Counted from the first letter of the stretch, positions 15,290 to 26,620 are shown. The stretch: DNA of 64,000 bases from Sacculina carcini (GCA_916048095.2 OU696583.1:3842501-3906500), one strand, 5' to 3'. Translations and numbers: made by a program. The notes: a model not told the origin generated them from the letters alone.

Positions 15290-15654
15290 CTGAAACAGCA
15301 ACACAATCAAAATGCATAAAAACGTTATTTCCGTACATTGCATAGTAAAACGATCGTTATCCCATAATTTTATAAGGACACAGAAAAGGAATGGGAGTCT
15401 TTTGGCTGAGAAAAAATAGCTCATAAACTGGATCGGTCGAAATGTTGATTGGCTTAGAAATAAAAAATGTATTCGAAATCAGTCACCGAGAAGACAAGAG
15501 CAGAAGAAATGACATGGGACGTTTCGCTCCAGTCACGATATTTTCGCACAACGTTATATGCCCAATATGAAATGAAATAATAAAACCAAGCTAATAGAAA
15601 AACAGTAAAACCTCCAAATATAGTTCATAAGTTATGTTGTTCTTATTAACGTAT

Positions 15655-15833
15655 TTAAGCGCGCACCAGCCAGTATTTAGACTGAATGGCGCGCCCCACT
15701 GTGTGCCCATCTATAGTGGTGACTCCCGCTAGACTCAAGCAGAAGTGTTAATGAACGAACCCGGGCCCAGATTCGAGCCGCGAATCTCTGACACGAGAGT
15801 TCAGCGCCTAACCACTAAGCTACTCGGCAGCTT
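15655..15833 (-). mobile_element. tRNA-derived SINE, family S
   Basis: On the minus strand it has a tRNA-like head with A box (tagcttagtggtta) and B box (ggctcgaatct). The body contains 'cttgagtctagcgggagt' and 'gtggggcgcgcca', and it ends in an A/T-rich tail. Relatives at 16313 and 16985. Confidence 0.7.
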
Positions 15834-16312
15834 AAATATAGTACACAACAATGGAAAATTAACGGAATTGAAATTTGTCCGCATTGGTTGTCGCACTTGA
15901 ACTTTTCAGAATATTTAAAAAATGTATTTATTGTGTTTTCATCTTTTCCGAATAAATAATCGATAAAATTGTGTGTATTTGTATTTGTGTATAACTACCA
16001 ATGCCGTTGTAAAAACAGAGCAATGTGTTTACCCGTTCGGTACCTACTGTTTGCGTATCGTTACAGTGGTGTTGTGTTGCGATTCTTCTTTGCTCTTCAA
16101 GGTCGAAATGTTTTCTCGCAAGGGTGAGTTATCTTATATTGAGCAGAACATGAGTATAATTTCCATTTATAATTAATCTGCAAAATATCAAGTCTTGTAT
16201 GATTTAACGAATTTGTATTAAAATGCCCGTTGTTGTTTTGGTAATGTTTGGGCTGAATTTCTTCTAAATATGCGAATGGGCGTTATTGCAATAGATGGTG
16301 TTGTTATTGTCG

Positions 16313-16485
16313 TTTTAGGCGCACATCAGTCTGTTGAGACTATGGCGTGCTCTATTGTGCTCCCATCTACAATGGTGGCTCCCAGTAGACTCAAGCGGAG
16401 ATGATGACCGAGCCCGGACTAGGATTCGAACCGCTGACCTCTGACACGAGAGTTCAGCGCCTAAGCCACTGAGCTACTCAGGATT
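16313..16485 (-). mobile_element. tRNA-derived SINE, family S
   Basis: Same head and body as 15655-15833, with B box ggttcgaatcct on the minus strand and gagctcagtggctta as A-box region. Confidence 0.7.
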
Positions 16486-16941
16486 TTAATTGCAATAGCG
16501 TTGATCTGATTCTATTCAAGGACGTATTTGTTATAGCGCCGTGGTCACAATCGCGAAAACGACAAAAACAAGACTACGACATACACAAGTACATAGTGAG
16601 AATCAGAAGGATAATATTCACATGTATTCACAGAGTAGCATGGAAACACATAGCAAACAAACACATATTTGAACAAGAGAAAAATTCATAAATGAGTATA
16701 TGCACAAACGACTGAACATGACATTTTGTGTATTCGTTCATCTCGGTATTTATTCTGGTCATTCAATATTTTCTCATCGACCGAGATTTTGCGCGCCTGT
16801 GTCAAATGGGCGCTATATATCAAATACAAATTGAATGAAATGACAACGTCGATCAATCAAGTGTATCCATCCACACAAAAGCTTCGCTTATCAGGGTATG
16901 AATACTTGTATAATAGTCATCAATATATACACATTCATACA

Positions 16942-16947
<6 letters not shown>

Positions 16948-16979
<32 letters not shown>
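16948..16979. repeat. (AT)n microsatellite
   Basis: Pure alternating AT run just upstream of the SINE copy at 16985. Confidence 0.95.
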
Positions 16980-16980
<1 letters not shown>

Positions 16981-16984
16981 CAGA

Positions 16985-17163
16985 AGGACAGCTCTGCGTA
17001 GCACTGAATCAATAGTAAATAAGAGCCAATATGAACATGGTTCGAATCCTGGCCCGGATTCGTTCATCAACACCTCCGCTTGAGTCTACCGGGAGTCACC
17101 ACCGTGGATGGGTGCACAGTGGGGCGCGCCATATAGTCTAAACAGGCTGGTGCGCGCTTAAAA
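16985..17163 (+). mobile_element. tRNA-derived SINE, family S (diverged head)
   Basis: The body from the B box (ggttcgaatcctgg) through 'gtggggcgcgcca' matches the two minus-strand copies. The A-box half is strongly diverged. It ends in 'cttaaaacaacaaac'. Confidence 0.65.
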
Positions 17164-17674
17164 CAACAAACATGAGTACAGCCATTCAATGGAACAACGA
17201 TAGAAAACAATACATCACCACAGAGATGTAAATTGATCAATGAGACACAGAATAGGAATATGATTGGCTGTTACTACTCCAATTGAAAATAGTTAATGGT
17301 TTTGCAGTAATTGAAGACAGTTCACATTAGCTGAATTCAGTTGCAATGGGCTGGTGCGTATTCGAGTACCGTTCACCAAGATTCTGTATGCATCATAGTG
17401 TGGTGTTATAAAGCTATACATGTATCTTATCATATATCATGTATCACTTCACAAAGTGTTTCATTATCCGTTCACTTCCATCAACTTCCTTCAGCACTTA
17501 CTTTAGTGATAATGAAACACGCCGTTGGTGTCAGTATCGGTGTAGTCATGCGCTCATTGTTCATTGTTGGCTGTGTCGAGTGTGTCAGTCGTGGAGTTTG
17601 CCGAGGATTGCGCCGAAGACGTATCAACGTTTTTGTACTGCTTACTCGGGCTTGCGATGGGAAATCGTTTAAGG

Positions 17675-18085
17675 CAGGGCTTCTTATGATCCTTATGATC
17701 CCATGATTCTTATGATCTTAACCTTTTTATGATCCCATACCCCAAATTGATTGCCGAATATGGTCCCATACCCCCTTTATGCGGTGTGTGCGGCGGCGGC
17801 GGCATCACCTTGATGAGACTAAGGTCGATATGGAGACCGACACGGCGACGAGGCGCGTGGTCGCGGGCCACCGCCAGTGTGTTAATTATTATAATGATAT
17901 TTTAATTGCTTGAATTTATTGTACTTTAGATACGGATTACTAGTAAAACTTTACCATTGATAATTTTAATTGATTATTTATAAGTTATTAATAGTTTATT
18001 CCAGTGCCCAGAAATCGCGTCCGATACCCCGCTTTTGTGTCCCATATCCCTAAGGGGTATGAATACCCCCGGATTAGAACCCCTG
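17675..18085. mobile_element. hAT non-autonomous element
   Basis: Starts CAGGGCTTCT and ends AGAACCCCTG. The 8-bp flanks gtttaagg and gtttaaga are a target duplication with one difference. The interior repeats 'tatgatcccata' and encodes nothing. Confidence 0.8.
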
Positions 18086-18733
18086 GTTTAAGACCAACTA
18101 AGTTATGCTGAGCATACAGGCGCTTTGCTCGATCTTGAGGTGAACTGACGGGATGTCGCAGTGTTATTTCGCATTGCTACGGTGTTGTGGTGATAAAATT
18201 TGACTGCGAACAACGGCATTGACGGGTCGATACAGCGCCATCTGCCGGGAGTGTGTGCAACTAGTTGCCAATGGTCGGTGATATAGATACTCAGTGAAAT
18301 ATGCAAATCAAAGCAAATCCAGTTTTGATGCAGGAAGAAGTGAACAAGTTGAAGAGAAAACCAGAGGCCAATATTGCAGAAACGGTAATCAAAGGTGAAC
18401 TTAATGTTCGCATCATTCTGAACGTGAATGAACGAAGGAATATTATGAACGTATTCTGGTGCATTATTGTGTGGTACTGAAGTTCCGACAGTGGATGTGT
18501 TGATATCATGTGTTGACATGTCTCTTCACTGTGCGTACCGTCCTCGCCAACTGGCTGCTATCAATGCATGTCGCAGGCTGCGCTTAGCTAGCTAATTGGA
18601 GCTTGGCTGATGATGTCCACGCACACACACAAACAGACACACGCACACATAGACATACACATAACAATATAGTTGATTTTCAAGCACGATTATGAGAAGA
18701 ACCACTTGGTCACCGGCAATGAACGTAGTATTA

Positions 18734-19091
18734 CCGTAAATGCTCTATTTATCCGACAGGCTCTAATAATCCGGCACCCTCAGGTATGGGTTGAAAAATA
18801 ATCTGGCAGGCTCTAATAATCCGGCACTTCCTGGAAAGGCATATTGAAACTGCAACCACAATTCAGTTATAGTTCAGCAACAGTTTATTTAGCAATCATC
18901 GTCTTCATGTGTCCTCGTCCCTGTTATCAGTGCACTATTTTTTGTGTTGCAGTTTTTGCGCAATCCTACCGTGCGGGGTGACCAAAAATGGTCCGACAGG
19001 ATCTAATAATCCGGCAGGCTCTTATAATCCGGCACCATACGCAGGGGGTCGAAAAATAGTCCGGCATGTCGGATAAAAAGGGCATCTACGG
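18734..19091. mobile_element. Pogo/Tc1-like MITE
   Basis: Imperfect inverted ends CCGTAAATGC...GCATCTACGG flanked by TA on both sides, the TA target of Tc1/mariner-pogo elements. The word 'aataatccggca' recurs near both ends. No transposase frame. Confidence 0.7.
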
Positions 19092-19499
19092 TATTTTTCA
19101 TTATTATTATTATTATTATTAGAATCATATTCAGCGTGTGCATGTGGTGTTGCGTGCGTCAGTTATCACGATACTCGCGTTATTCGCTCGCAGTGTCTCG
19201 ACATCGGTCTGTTATTTCAACCATGTGTGTAGGTAATTGGATGCTAATTCTGAGTCGAGATTGAAGTGCGGTATGTTTGTGTGTTAATCACGTGAATTCG
19301 CCCGGATATTCCATATATCGACTTTTCCGATCAGCAATTGGCGTATCCTCAAATTCTAGCGGGTATAATTGGCGCTGTGCCTGCATGTAACCATGCTGCT
19401 GTTTGCTGCTTTTGCAGGTGTGGTTTAGTTGCTTGCCAGTCTAGCGTTTAGTGTTTGTCCTACGTGCCTGCCTGCCTGCGTGGCTGTATTGTGACCGCC

Positions 19500-19748
19500 A
19501 TGGTGTGTATTCCGTGCATCATCGTGCCCTTGCTGCTGTACATCTGGCACCGCTTCCTGCAGCCCTTCTTTCTCAAACTGTGGAATCCGTGGCAGTTGAC
19601 GCAGATGGAGCGTGCCGCCGACAAGCGCACCGTCCAGCAAGTGCTGTCCCCGCTGCCGCCGCTCGACGTATCCACTCCTCCATGCGAGCCAGCTGTTCGA
19701 GACTTGACCGGGCTCGACCAGCAAACAGCGCACTGCAAGTCAGACTAG
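19500..19748 (+). CDS. C18orf32/UPF0729 family small membrane-anchored protein
   Basis: Intronless frame of 82 residues. The N-terminus MVCIPCIIVPLLLYIWHRFL is almost the signature of the C18orf32 (UPF0729) family: MVCIPC, then a hydrophobic helix, then a basic/aromatic stretch ending near NPW. The vertebrate protein is about 76 residues and is linked to the endoplasmic reticulum and lipid droplets; its molecular job is not settled. The C-terminal half is polar and poorly conserved, as in the family. The ATG is chosen because MVCIPC starts the family; an in-frame extension upstream exists but has no support. Nothing downstream to about 20600 looks coding. No introns are visible, so either the gene is naturally single-exon here or this is a retrocopy. 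Confidence 0.85.
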   Translation: MVCIPCIIVPLLLYIWHRFLQPFFLKLWNPWQLTQMERAADKRTVQQVLSPLPPLDVSTPPCEPAVRDLTGLDQQTAHCKSD

Positions 19749-20632
19749 TCGCTCATCTCACGTCCGCTCAATGGCGTGATCAATGCACGCGCTGCCGTCA
19801 CAGGGTGCGGGCCACTTGGTTATAGGTAGACAATTTAGCAAGAGCACGAGCAAAATTGGGCATATTTTGCAGTTTTTCTGCGCTATTTTACACCGGTGTT
19901 TGTGGTTGTGTTTGTTTTGTCAAGTGACTTACTGCGCGTTGTCCGCACATGCCATTGGTGCTGCTTTTGTTCCATTTCTTGTCATTTATATACGTTGAGT
20001 CATTCGGAGCATAGTTTTATTTCGCGCTAAATCCTCGGCGTTTGGTTGGTTATAACGGCTTTGGTTGTGAAATATACTTAAATATACATGTACATGAAAT
20101 ATACAAGTACATGACTGTCTATGGTTTGTTTGCATTCACTGTATCACATCTAGCATGCAAAACCTCGGGGTACATACTAAATCGACCATACAGCAGTCCA
20201 GTGTGTAGAATCAGTGTGTTCACGCGACTAATCTGCTCCCCTACTACTTTTCATAGTTTTACATTTGTTCCAAGACAGTCTACATTTTACATCACATAAA
20301 ATGTACAGGATTTTCTCTCCCTACTTCCGCTGGGAGGTACGCGGGCCGGATTGCAGTAATATAGCCTGGCAGAATGTGCGGGCGGACGCTAAGCTTTCGC
20401 TGGCCGAAAAGACGCTAGACGCTATCGTGTTGTATTATCATATGCAAAAAACGGCACTGAGTAATTTCTGGCATTACCTCACCCTGTGAGCAGAGGGCAA
20501 AGAGAAACGATTCGCTTAAGAATTAGTAGGAAGACATTGTGAACTTGTTCTGGCAGGGATTCTTGCCAAAGTGTACAGGTTAATGAAACGAAATGTCTTT
20601 GTTGAGACAACCACAGTGGTTCGCTTCGTTGA
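19749..20632. other. Intergenic, no supported gene
   Basis: Probably the 3' untranslated region of the C18orf32 gene followed by the 3' flank of the DRC8 gene. An open frame at 20301-20489 (62 codons) has no recognisable homology. Confidence 0.5.
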
Positions 20633-20638
20633 TTTTAT
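20633..20638 (-). other. Poly(A) signal of the DRC8 gene
   Basis: AATAAA on the minus strand about 47 bases past the DRC8 stop codon, a normal distance for a short 3' untranslated region. Confidence 0.6.
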
Positions 20639-20684
20639 TCCTTATTCAAAGTATTAGGATCCAGGATTATGCATTATTTTTGTT

Positions 20685-21386
20685 TCACCACATCTCGGGC
20701 ACCATCAGCATGTCGATATAGGCTCCGACATCCACCTGCCCTGTCTGATTGTCGATCGGCAGCACGGACAACATCTCTTCCACCTCCTCCTCGCTGAAAT
20801 GCTCTCCCTGCTCAGTCAATAGACGCACCAGCATGTCTTGAGTGAGACAGCTGTGAGTGGCTGGCTCGTCGTGGGGGTCACAACTGTGCTCACTCTCCCG
20901 CCGTGCCTGATGCTGTCGCTGATCTTGCCTCGAGCTGGTGTTAATGGGTGCGGTGGCAGCGCAGACAGCCGCCACCTCAAACGCTCTTTCCAGCTGCTGT
21001 CTGCCGCTGGGCTTGAACTGACGGTCCTCGACGGCCTGCACGCTGAAGTCACGTGCAGCCGTCAGCGGCACCAATCCCGGCTGGTCTGCGTGTTCGAGTG
21101 CCGTCAGGGCGGCCCGCAATTGTCCTTCGCTGGCGCAGCAGCCCACGCCGGCCAGCAAGGTGGCCAGTTGACGTTCGTCGACAAATCGTCGCCTGTGAGT
21201 GTCGAGTGCCGACAGCAGTAGTTCTACACGTCGAACAAGTCGCGGTGTGAACGTGTTTCCATGCTGTACCCTCACAAATTGCTCACTGGTCGGCGTTGGT
21301 TCTGTTGCTGCTTCATTTTCCTGTGGTTGTCGCTGCGTTTCTGTGTCGTTTAGCTGAGCTTCGTTGGTGTCTGTAGGCGTCGTCAT
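20685..21386 (-). CDS. DRC8: Dynein regulatory complex subunit 8 homologue (EF-hand)
   Basis: Intronless frame of 233 residues. Two EF-hand-like regions match EFCAB2/DRC8. The first is the block RFVDERQLATLLAGVGCC followed by ASEGQL. The linker has KPSGRQQLERAFEV. The second is LTQDMLVRLLTEQGEHFSEE followed by EVEEMLS. DRC8 sits in the nexin-dynein regulatory complex of motile cilia and helps control dynein activity. The calcium loops look degenerate, as in the family. Compared with human DRC8 it has a longer polar N-terminus (about 45 residues) and a Gln/Arg/His-rich insert between the EF-hands. The ATG at 21386 is used; an upstream GTG would add seven codons but has no support. Divergent with DAZAP2, about 400 bp apart. 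Confidence 0.85.
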   Translation of the reverse strand: MTTPTDTNEAQLNDTETQRQPQENEAATEPTPTSEQFVRVQHGNTFTPRLVRRVELLLSALDTHRRRFVDERQLATLLAGVGCCASEGQLRAALTALEHADQPGLVPLTAARDFSVQAVEDRQFKPSGRQQLERAFEVAAVCAATAPINTSSRQDQRQHQARRESEHSCDPHDEPATHSCLTQDMLVRLLTEQGEHFSEEEVEEMLSVLPIDNQTGQVDVGAYIDMLMVPEMW

Positions 21387-21788
21387 GGGTGCACAGTCAC
21401 AGCTCACAAACCTCCAAGGTTGATACGCATGAACTGTCTAGCCCTCACTAAATTTACAATCGACGAAACATGAGCGTACGTTTGCGGACTCGCAGAATTG
21501 TGGATGGTTACCGTGGCAACTTCGAACATTGATTTTACACGAACGATCAAGCTTTACGCTGACGGTGCTCAGTACGGACCTTTAATTTGCTATCAAGCTG
21601 CAGGTACCGTGCTGTTTGAAAATATTTCCAGGTCTAAATTGGGATCGCCACGGGATAATCGTAATTTTTCTTACGGAGGTGTGTGATACATGTCTGATAC
21701 TGAGCGAAAATGATCTATTTGTGTAGTACGCATTCACGTGACAAGTCTCCCAATCGACCTCTGAACATTCATATCTTGTCGTTTTCAG
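21387..21788. promoter_or_regulatory. Shared upstream region of DRC8 and DAZAP2
   Basis: About 400 bp between the DRC8 start and the first recognised DAZAP2 exon. It must hold the DRC8 promoter and, unless the DAZAP2 leader lies elsewhere, the DAZAP2 start exon and promoter. I see no TATA box or motif I can name. The first DAZAP2 coding exon, expected to be short and to end in phase 1, was not found with confidence. Confidence 0.35.
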
Positions 21789-23073
21789 ATAAGTCATCTT
21801 GTTCTAAGCCTGCAGCGGAATATCCCACGCAACCCTCAGCCCCGCCGCCTCAACATTACCAAGCTTCGTATCAGCAAGTACCGCAGGCCTACCCCCCGCC
21901 ACCACCCAGCTACGACCAATCGCTTCTTCACCAATATCCTCCAGTGAGCTCAATATACTTGTCTTGCTTATTCGCTTTGAGCCAATGGCGGATCCAGAAG
22001 GGGCTGAAGCCCCCCAAATATTTCTATCGACTCCTCATAACCACAAGTTTCACTAAAAGGTGTCAAGAAAAGTATATTTCCGTAAAATTTGTTGATATAA
22101 GCATCATCCCAAATATGTTGCATACTGATGCATGCACATGACTGATCGCCCCCACAATGTAGACCCCTCGAAATTAATTCAGCCCCTCCCAAAACTGCAC
22201 TCTGGACCCGCCATTGCTTCAAACTGTTTATCAAACGTTTCTTGTGCTGATCTTCGATTATATCTTTTTCAACTTCGACCTTAGAAAGTTCGTCTAGGCA
22301 TTATTTTGATTTAAGAATAATAAATTCGGCTTTGACTGGCTCATCAGTCTGTGAACCAGGTGTATCAGTCTGTGAGTCAGGTACATCAGTCTGTGAACCA
22401 GGTGTATCAGTCTGTGAGTCAGGTACATCAGTCTGTGAACCAGGTGTATCAGCCTGCGAATCAGGTGTATCAGCCTGTGAATCAGGTACATCAGCCTGTG
22501 GGTCCGATTCATCACACCTACTGCTATCCGATCTACCAGCAACCCGTCGCTAGCACCGCATACGTACCGGTAGCAACACACACGCACACACACACCCGTT
22601 GACCTCAACCTCCAGTTAGCTAAAGGCGTTTTGTTCAAGATGTTCGTCATTTGATTTTGCAAACACTTCTGAACCACTATACTAATTCTACACTATTAAT
22701 TATATCATTTATACACATATCTACACATGTACACATAGGCATACACACACGCATATTTCTTACACAAAGTGGTTCGGTTGGTGTACGTATACGTGTGTCA
22801 TTGTTGTACGTGTTGATTTGGTGCAAGAATTGGGAAATTAGATCACTTAATGGAGAGTAGTTAATCGGAGATTGACTTGCGTGTGGACAGGCCAGTTTCG
22901 ACGCCGGCGCCCGGTTCGGTGCCGGCTCTAGCGCGGGCATTCCGCCGCCTCCTCCGGGAGTGGCGGCCAACGCGGCGCAAATGGCGGCTGCCGCGGGCAT
23001 GCAAGTGGTCACCAGTCGGCGCGCCAACGACAAGCTGGGCGGCGGGGCCGGCGGCGGCGCGGTTTTCTGGTAG
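21789..23073 (+). CDS. DAZAP2: DAZ-associated protein 2 homologue
   Basis: Three exons: 21789-21943, 22348-22569 and 22891-23073 (TAG), joining in phase 0. A short first exon with the ATG is missing. The first exon gives EYPTQPSAPP and a Pro/Tyr-rich stretch with PPPPPSYDQ, like the PPAY region of DAZAP2. The second gives a heptad repeat and then PVGPIHH, matching PVGPIYP. The third gives FDAGARFGAGSSAGIPPPPP, NAAQ and a terminal ...VFW, matching the highly conserved DAZAP2 tail. DAZAP2 is a small Pro-rich adaptor that binds RNA-binding and signalling proteins through its PPxY and C-terminal parts. The heptad block is the odd feature. The first intron carries a hAT element at 21983. Confidence 0.87.
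21983..22216. mobile_element. hAT non-autonomous element, family B
   Basis: Ends CAATGGCGGATCCAGAAG and CTGGACCCGCCATTG are imperfect inverted repeats of the CAGTGGCGGATCCAG type. Weak 8-bp flanking duplication. Close relative of 40397-40625; both contain 'ctcctcataac'. In a DAZAP2 intron. Confidence 0.75.
22360..22497 (+). repeat. 21-bp coding repeat in DAZAP2 (about 6.5 units)
   Basis: Encodes heptads of the form V-[YH]-Q-[SP]-V-[SN]-Q. Unit boundaries at DNA level are cag/gtgtat, cag/gtacat and tctgtgagtcag, so every unit holds CAG-GT and several hold TGAGTCAG words. Confidence 0.9.
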
Positions 23074-23499
23074 ACACATGCTGGGCTCGAGCATCCGCCT
23101 CTGCGCGGGCAGATTGGACCCAGTATGCGCAATATCAGCCTGGGTTATCGTCCGCGGGTGTTTTGAGTTGACCTAGAAGCTGGTGCATTCCGGTTATGTA
23201 CTTGAATTGCTATTGTGAAAAGTCAGAACTTGTTTATTCTTTCAGCTTGGCATGCTTGGAAATTCAGAGCTTTGTTATTCTTTCGGCTTGCCATGCTTGC
23301 GATATCATGTATATCTTATTTAGCTAAGCGTGTTCATCGGTAGACAAGTTCATTTTGTGGGTGTGCTGCATGACTTTGTGATAACTTGCAATTTTAAATA
23401 GTGATTATCCGAGACTTTCAACTTGCACTGTGCGGATCGGCACATCTATGAATGCGATGACTCGCCTGTCTGCATTTGTCTATACATTAAACTTGCGTT

Positions 23500-26400
23500 A
23501 AGTTCAAATATAAATATATCTATATAAACAGATCCTCTGTCTGTCTGTCTGTGTGTTTGTCTGTCCCACCCTCCTTGGTCCATTTTCTGCAAGCTGCTAC
23601 TCGGTAACCACTTGGTGTACCCGCTAACAATTTATGCCATTACGCTAAATTTAAAATTTAAAAAATGAAACCAAAAAAAGTTATAGCGGTGACAAAAAGA
23701 CAAAATGAACCCTGAAAAAGCCAAACTATTTTGTGAAAATAATATAAAAATATAGAAATTTTTATGGGTTTACTCCACTCTTTCTTAATTCATATTCCTT
23801 TTCTCTTATGAATTGAATACAAATTTAATAGTATGAACTGTTTCGCACGACGGGCGGGTTTACATGCTAGAATTGTCATTGTTTGTTACGTGTTTGTGTT
23901 CTGAATTATTCCGCACAATGGGTGGGTTTATATATGAGGCGGGTTGAGGGAAAGTATTATGTCAAGATAAAAAAATATTCACACTTGGACTTTTCTATTG
24001 AGTAAGACACTTTTGAGTTTTCATTCTTTTTTAATTTGGAATGTTTTATGAATATTAATTCCATTTTATGAATTCCTCCGCACAACGGGCGGGTTTTAAT
24101 GCCAGTATATATATATATATCTATATATATAAAAGAGATCCTCTGTCTGTGTGTGTGTGTCTGTGTCTGTGTGTCCCACCCTCTTTGGTCCATTTTCTAT
24201 CAGCTAATACTCGGCCACCACTTGGCGTACCCGCTAACAATTCATACCATTACGTTGGAAATTTTCTTGTCTACGCGATAGGCTAAATTTAAAATTTAAA
24301 AATTGAAACTAAAAAAAGTTATAGCGGTGAAAAGACAAAATGAACCCTGAAAAATGGGAACATTTTTGGTACAGCATGAATGGTACAGCTATACGAAGTA
24401 TACCACTGTGTAGAGAATTTTCCGTTCTACATGTTAGGCTATAATTCAAATTCTATAATTAATTATAAAATATGTAAAAATGACAAAATTACAATCTACA
24501 TTCATAATTTCACTTTAAGTTTAGGCCACCGATTTCATTTACTTTTTTCTCTATTTCTCAACAAATAAATATCACACATCTAAATAAATTATACCATCAT
24601 GCTGGGAATTTTGTTTTCTACAACGCGGTATAATTTTCAATTTTCCAAGGTGTATTAAAAATTAAAATTCAAAAATCAAAATTAACACTGAAAAACGCGA
24701 ATATTTTGGTCAATATTCCACTATCTGCTCCTCATAAACCAGCAATGGTACAGCTATAAAAATTATACCATTGTGTAGAAAATTTTGTGTTCTACAAGAT
24801 AAGCTATAATTCATACCCAAAATTGCACTCAAAATGTGTAAAGTTGGCACAATTCAAATATGCGTCCAAACTTTTACTTGAACACCAGGCGACTAAAATT
24901 AATTCATTTTTCTATTATTTCTCAGTAACTATTTGGCACAGGTTAAAATAAATTATACCATCGTGCTAGAAATTTGGTTTTCTACAATACAGTATAATTT
25001 TTAATTTTCCAAAGTGTACCTAAAGGAAGTTACGGCGGTGTAAAGTCAAAAGGACATATTGCCAATTTGACAGCTATTATGTGCACTTGCGATTACACAG
25101 GAATATACACTGATTTAATTTCACTGAAGTACAATCACAATTAAGAATGCATCATATTAGCTCCAGTCATGCATGGTGTGGTTTTATTGCGTACGGATTA
25201 ATTAATCATCAAAAATTAATGCTACATTATACTGAATAGAAAGGTTTTATTGTCCTCAATATTTACACATCAATTGTTCCGCACGACGGGCGGGTAAAAT
25301 GCTACTGGGAACAAAGTATACTACTGAATTTTACTGTGTAATTTAATTGGTTTAATTTCAATTTGCATAAGCATATGGGTTGCAATACAATGTGATGCGA
25401 GCTTTATGCATATGCTGCTTTAGCGGAAGCATTAATCTGGAATTATAGAGATGACAGAAAGTTTCATTGTTTTGAGTGTTAAATTTTTTATTTACTACAC
25501 ACTGGTTTGAATTTGAGGTGTGTTGAAAGGAAAAAACTTCGTCAATAATTAAAACAAGAATTTACAAATTTAGATTTTTCTATTGGATAAGCTTTTTGAT
25601 TCATAATAGTTTATTAATCGTTCCGCACGACGGGCGGGTCTAAATATGAGGCTGTTCGAGGGAACATATTTTGCCACATCCAAAATAAACACATTCATAT
25701 TTAGAATTTTCTATTGGTTAATACTTTATTAGTTTACAGCAGTGCCCGAAAAAGTTTTCATTCGGCGGGCCAAAATGTAGATTTTTTGAACGCTAGGGGC
25801 CAGAACTGCGAAAAAAACAATTTATTGAAAATCCCTCCCTTTTATTCAAATCCGGCCCGCGAAAGCGGGCCGGATTGAAACACTCCGCGGGCCGGAACCG
25901 GCCCTCGGTCCGGACTTCCCCGGGCGCTGGTTTACAACATGTATGCTTATGGGTTCACTTTTTTTCTTTATAAATTTGTATTCGTTTTCTTTTATAAATT
26001 CACTATTTATTTTACTCTAATTGTTCGGCAAAACGGGAGGGTTTCAATGCTAGATTATACTAATTTACAAATATATTTTGTAAACATTGTGATAAAAAAA
26101 GTTATTGTAAATTATTAAGTCATTGTAAATCATAAGTAAATTTTCATTGTTTCGTATCTGAATTTTGGATTATTCCACACGACGGGCAGGCTTAAGTATG
26201 AGGCGGGTTGAGGATAATATTTTGTGAAAATAATATAAAAATATAGAAATTTTGATTTTTATGGGTTTACTCTTTTCATTTTAAAATTCATATTCCTTTT
26301 CTCTTATAAATAGGATATAAATTTGATAGTATGAACTGTTCCGCACGACGGCCGGGTTTACATGCTAGAATTTTCATTGTTTGTTACGTGTTTGTGTTCT

Positions 26401-26620
26401 GAATTATTCCGCACGACGGGCAGGTTCATATATGAGGCGGATTGATGGATAATATTTTGTGGCAGCGGGCAGTAACTATAGACAATATGACGTTCAATTT
26501 CACCCTGTAGAATGAATTCATATACAAAACTAACGGATTTGACTTCAAGATCCAGAACGGATCGTGTTTGACTTCTAAATTATTTCGCACGACGGGCGGG
26601 TTTAAATATGATGGCGGATA
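23500..26620 (+). mobile_element. Cluster of Helentron/Helitron-like termini
   Basis: AT-rich tract with two left-end-like sequences near 23517 and 24120 (tctatatatataaaa, then 'gatcctctgtctg', then 'taccactc/accacttgg' words). About ten right-end-like signals fit ccgcacgacgggcgggttta, near 23852, 23913, 24079, 25268, 25624, 26031, 26176, 26341, 26408 and 26585. Each has a CCGC/GCGG mini-hairpin, and about half run on to 'atgctag'. TC-like starts and hairpin-CTAG ends are Helitron/Helentron hallmarks. No Rep/helicase frame is present, so these are non-autonomous copies nested or in tandem. Confidence 0.55.
25740..25929. mobile_element. hAT non-autonomous element inside the Helentron cluster
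   Basis: CAGTGCCCG...CGGGCGCTG ends with an 8-bp flanking duplication gtttacag/gtttacaa. The GC-rich interior carries complementary 'gcgggccgga' words. It was inserted after the surrounding repeats formed. Confidence 0.8.

Larger units (their letters stand above)
15834..19499. other. Intergenic stretch without a supported gene
   Basis: Contains the SINEs, an AT microsatellite, the hAT element at 17675 and the pogo-like element at 18734 listed separately. The remaining sequence shows no frame with homology, biased codon use or splice structure I can defend. The upstream exons and promoter of the THAP gene may lie at its left edge. The C18orf32 promoter would lie near 19100-19440, where there is an (ATT)n run at about 19100. 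Confidence 0.6.

Noticed and set aside
15655-17163. tRNA genes
   Set aside because: Only A/B-box-like heads with SINE bodies; repeated copies and poor stems.
17341-17706. 121-codon open frame
   Set aside because: No recognisable domain, and the 3' end runs into a hAT element.
20301-20489. Small protein starting MYRIFSPYF
   Set aside because: No homology I recognise, no neighbouring exons and no codon bias to support it.
21387-21407. Upstream start for DRC8 (MSCDCAP)
   Set aside because: The codon is GTG. The ATG at 21386 is a normal start and nothing upstream is conserved.
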